Made by a program: the position numbers and the translations under genes. Source: Alphaproteobacteria bacterium (GTDB lineage: Bacteria; Pseudomonadota; Alphaproteobacteria; RF32; CAG-239). Taken from it: a stretch of 29,811 bases of DNA. The notes beneath the pieces are model-generated. The model did not search any database. It was not told the DNA's origin and saw only the letters and a program-made list of their open reading frames with translations. Shown here piece after piece: positions 29,317 through 29,811 of the stretch. The stretch covers positions 1 through 29,811 of the forward strand of contig JAFUXW010000193.1 of assembly GCA_017477035.1 (NCBI GenBank). The letters run 5' to 3'. Numbering within the stretch: the stretch's first letter is position 1; each line of letters begins with the position of its first letter.

Positions 29317-29811
29317 ATGGCAAATGAGACAAATATTCACAGAGAATCCAGATTAGCAAAATTAAGAACTTTACAGGAAAAAGGATATAATCCGTATCCG
29401 TATAAATTTGTGCCGAATGCTTATGCTGCAGAATTACACGAAAGATATAAGGATTTACCGGATGGAACAGATACCGAGGACAGAGTTACAGTAGCCGGAC
29501 GCGCAATGGCAGTGCGCAACAGCGGTATGTTTGTGGATTTAAAAGATAAGAGTGGAAAAATTCAGGCATTTTGCTATAAAAAAATTCTCTCGGAAGATGA
29601 TATGGAAATTTTAAAATGCGTCGATGTCGGCGATATTGTCGGTGTGAGCGGATTTGTGCGCCGCACACCGCGTGGAGAGCTGACGATTGCTGCCGAAAAA
29701 TTTGATATAATTTCCAAATCTTTGCAGCCCCTACCGGAGAAATTTCATGGTTTAACCGATACAGATGCGCGCTATCGTCAGCGTTATGTCGATTTTATTA
29801 TGAACGAAGAC
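29317..29811 (+). CDS. lysS: Lysyl-tRNA synthetase, class II, N-terminal part (runs off the window)
   Basis: 165 codons are visible and the frame is open to the right edge. The start (ATG at 29317, GAGAAG upstream) gives MANETNIHRESRLAKLRTLQEKGYNPYPYKF, the usual LysS opening, followed by the anticodon-binding OB-fold (TVAGRAMAVRNSGMFVDLKDKSGKIQAFCYKK ... GDIVGVSGFVRRTPRGELTIAAEKFDIISKSLQPLPEKFHGL) and then the family landmark TDARYRQRYVDFIMN where the catalytic domain begins. It charges tRNA-Lys with lysine. The catalytic motifs lie outside the window. Confidence 0.95.
   Translation, partial: MANETNIHRESRLAKLRTLQEKGYNPYPYKFVPNAYAAELHERYKDLPDGTDTEDRVTVAGRAMAVRNSGMFVDLKDKSGKIQAFCYKKILSEDDMEILKCVDVGDIVGVSGFVRRTPRGELTIAAEKFDIISKSLQPLPEKFHGLTDTDARYRQRYVDFIMNED

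Noticed and set aside
1..29811. CRISPR array, prophage or insertion sequence
   Set aside because: No regularly spaced repeats, phage structural genes or transposase frames were seen.

Overview
This AT-rich window (most host genes are strongly A/T at third codon positions) looks like the chromosome of a compact, low-GC alphaproteobacterium. I infer this from an ELM1-family protein (COG3660), a YejAB peptide importer, an XRE regulator of the alphaproteobacterial type, a short RHH_4-like protein, an RquA-like methyltransferase and very tight gene packing with convergent overlaps. A host-associated or gut lineage is plausible but is an inference.

Layout. 1-138 is the end of an interrupted membrane protein that resembles an internal segment of membrane pyrophosphatase. 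286-699 is a lipoprotein. 1088-1908 holds two small genes of unknown function, less AT-rich than their neighbours, without Shine-Dalgarno sites and with their own terminator. 2040-4128 holds accA and an unknown gene with a near-consensus promoter. 4329-8544 is an operon-like run: a two-helix membrane protein, then yejA and yejB, with no yejE or yejF after them. 8756-12211 holds the ELM1-family gene, a secreted protein, a lipoprotein, a CbpA-type J-protein behind a hairpin that covers its ribosome binding site, and a DUF1349 protein. 12177-15647 holds two divergent HD-domain paralogues split by a second foreign-looking cassette (13084-14490) of two divergent genes. 15651-18959 holds a candidate permuted papain-like protein, an SGNH hydrolase, an RHH protein, TrmB and an XRE regulator. 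18960-19568 is a sparse stretch ending in two nearly identical tRNA-Val genes (GAC and CAC). 19686-22682 is a preA, deaminase and anmK operon. 22755-29811 holds lepA, a secreted coiled-coil protein, a HEQTH secreted protein, a HAD hydrolase, cmk, an orphan LuxR-type response regulator, an RquA-like methyltransferase and the start of lysS.

How the genes relate. Housekeeping functions (accA, trmB, lepA, cmk, lysS, tRNA-Val) are interleaved with nutrient uptake and salvage (yejAB, preA, deaminase, anmK, HAD) and with a lineage-specific set of envelope and secreted proteins. The most unusual content is the pair of foreign-looking cassettes. The second has a match to the Bacteroidota promoter consensus (TTG, 20 bases, TATATTTG), has no Shine-Dalgarno sites, and sits exactly between the promoters of the two HD-domain genes. 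I read both as candidate transfers from Bacteroidota. No mobility genes, CRISPR array or prophage were seen.
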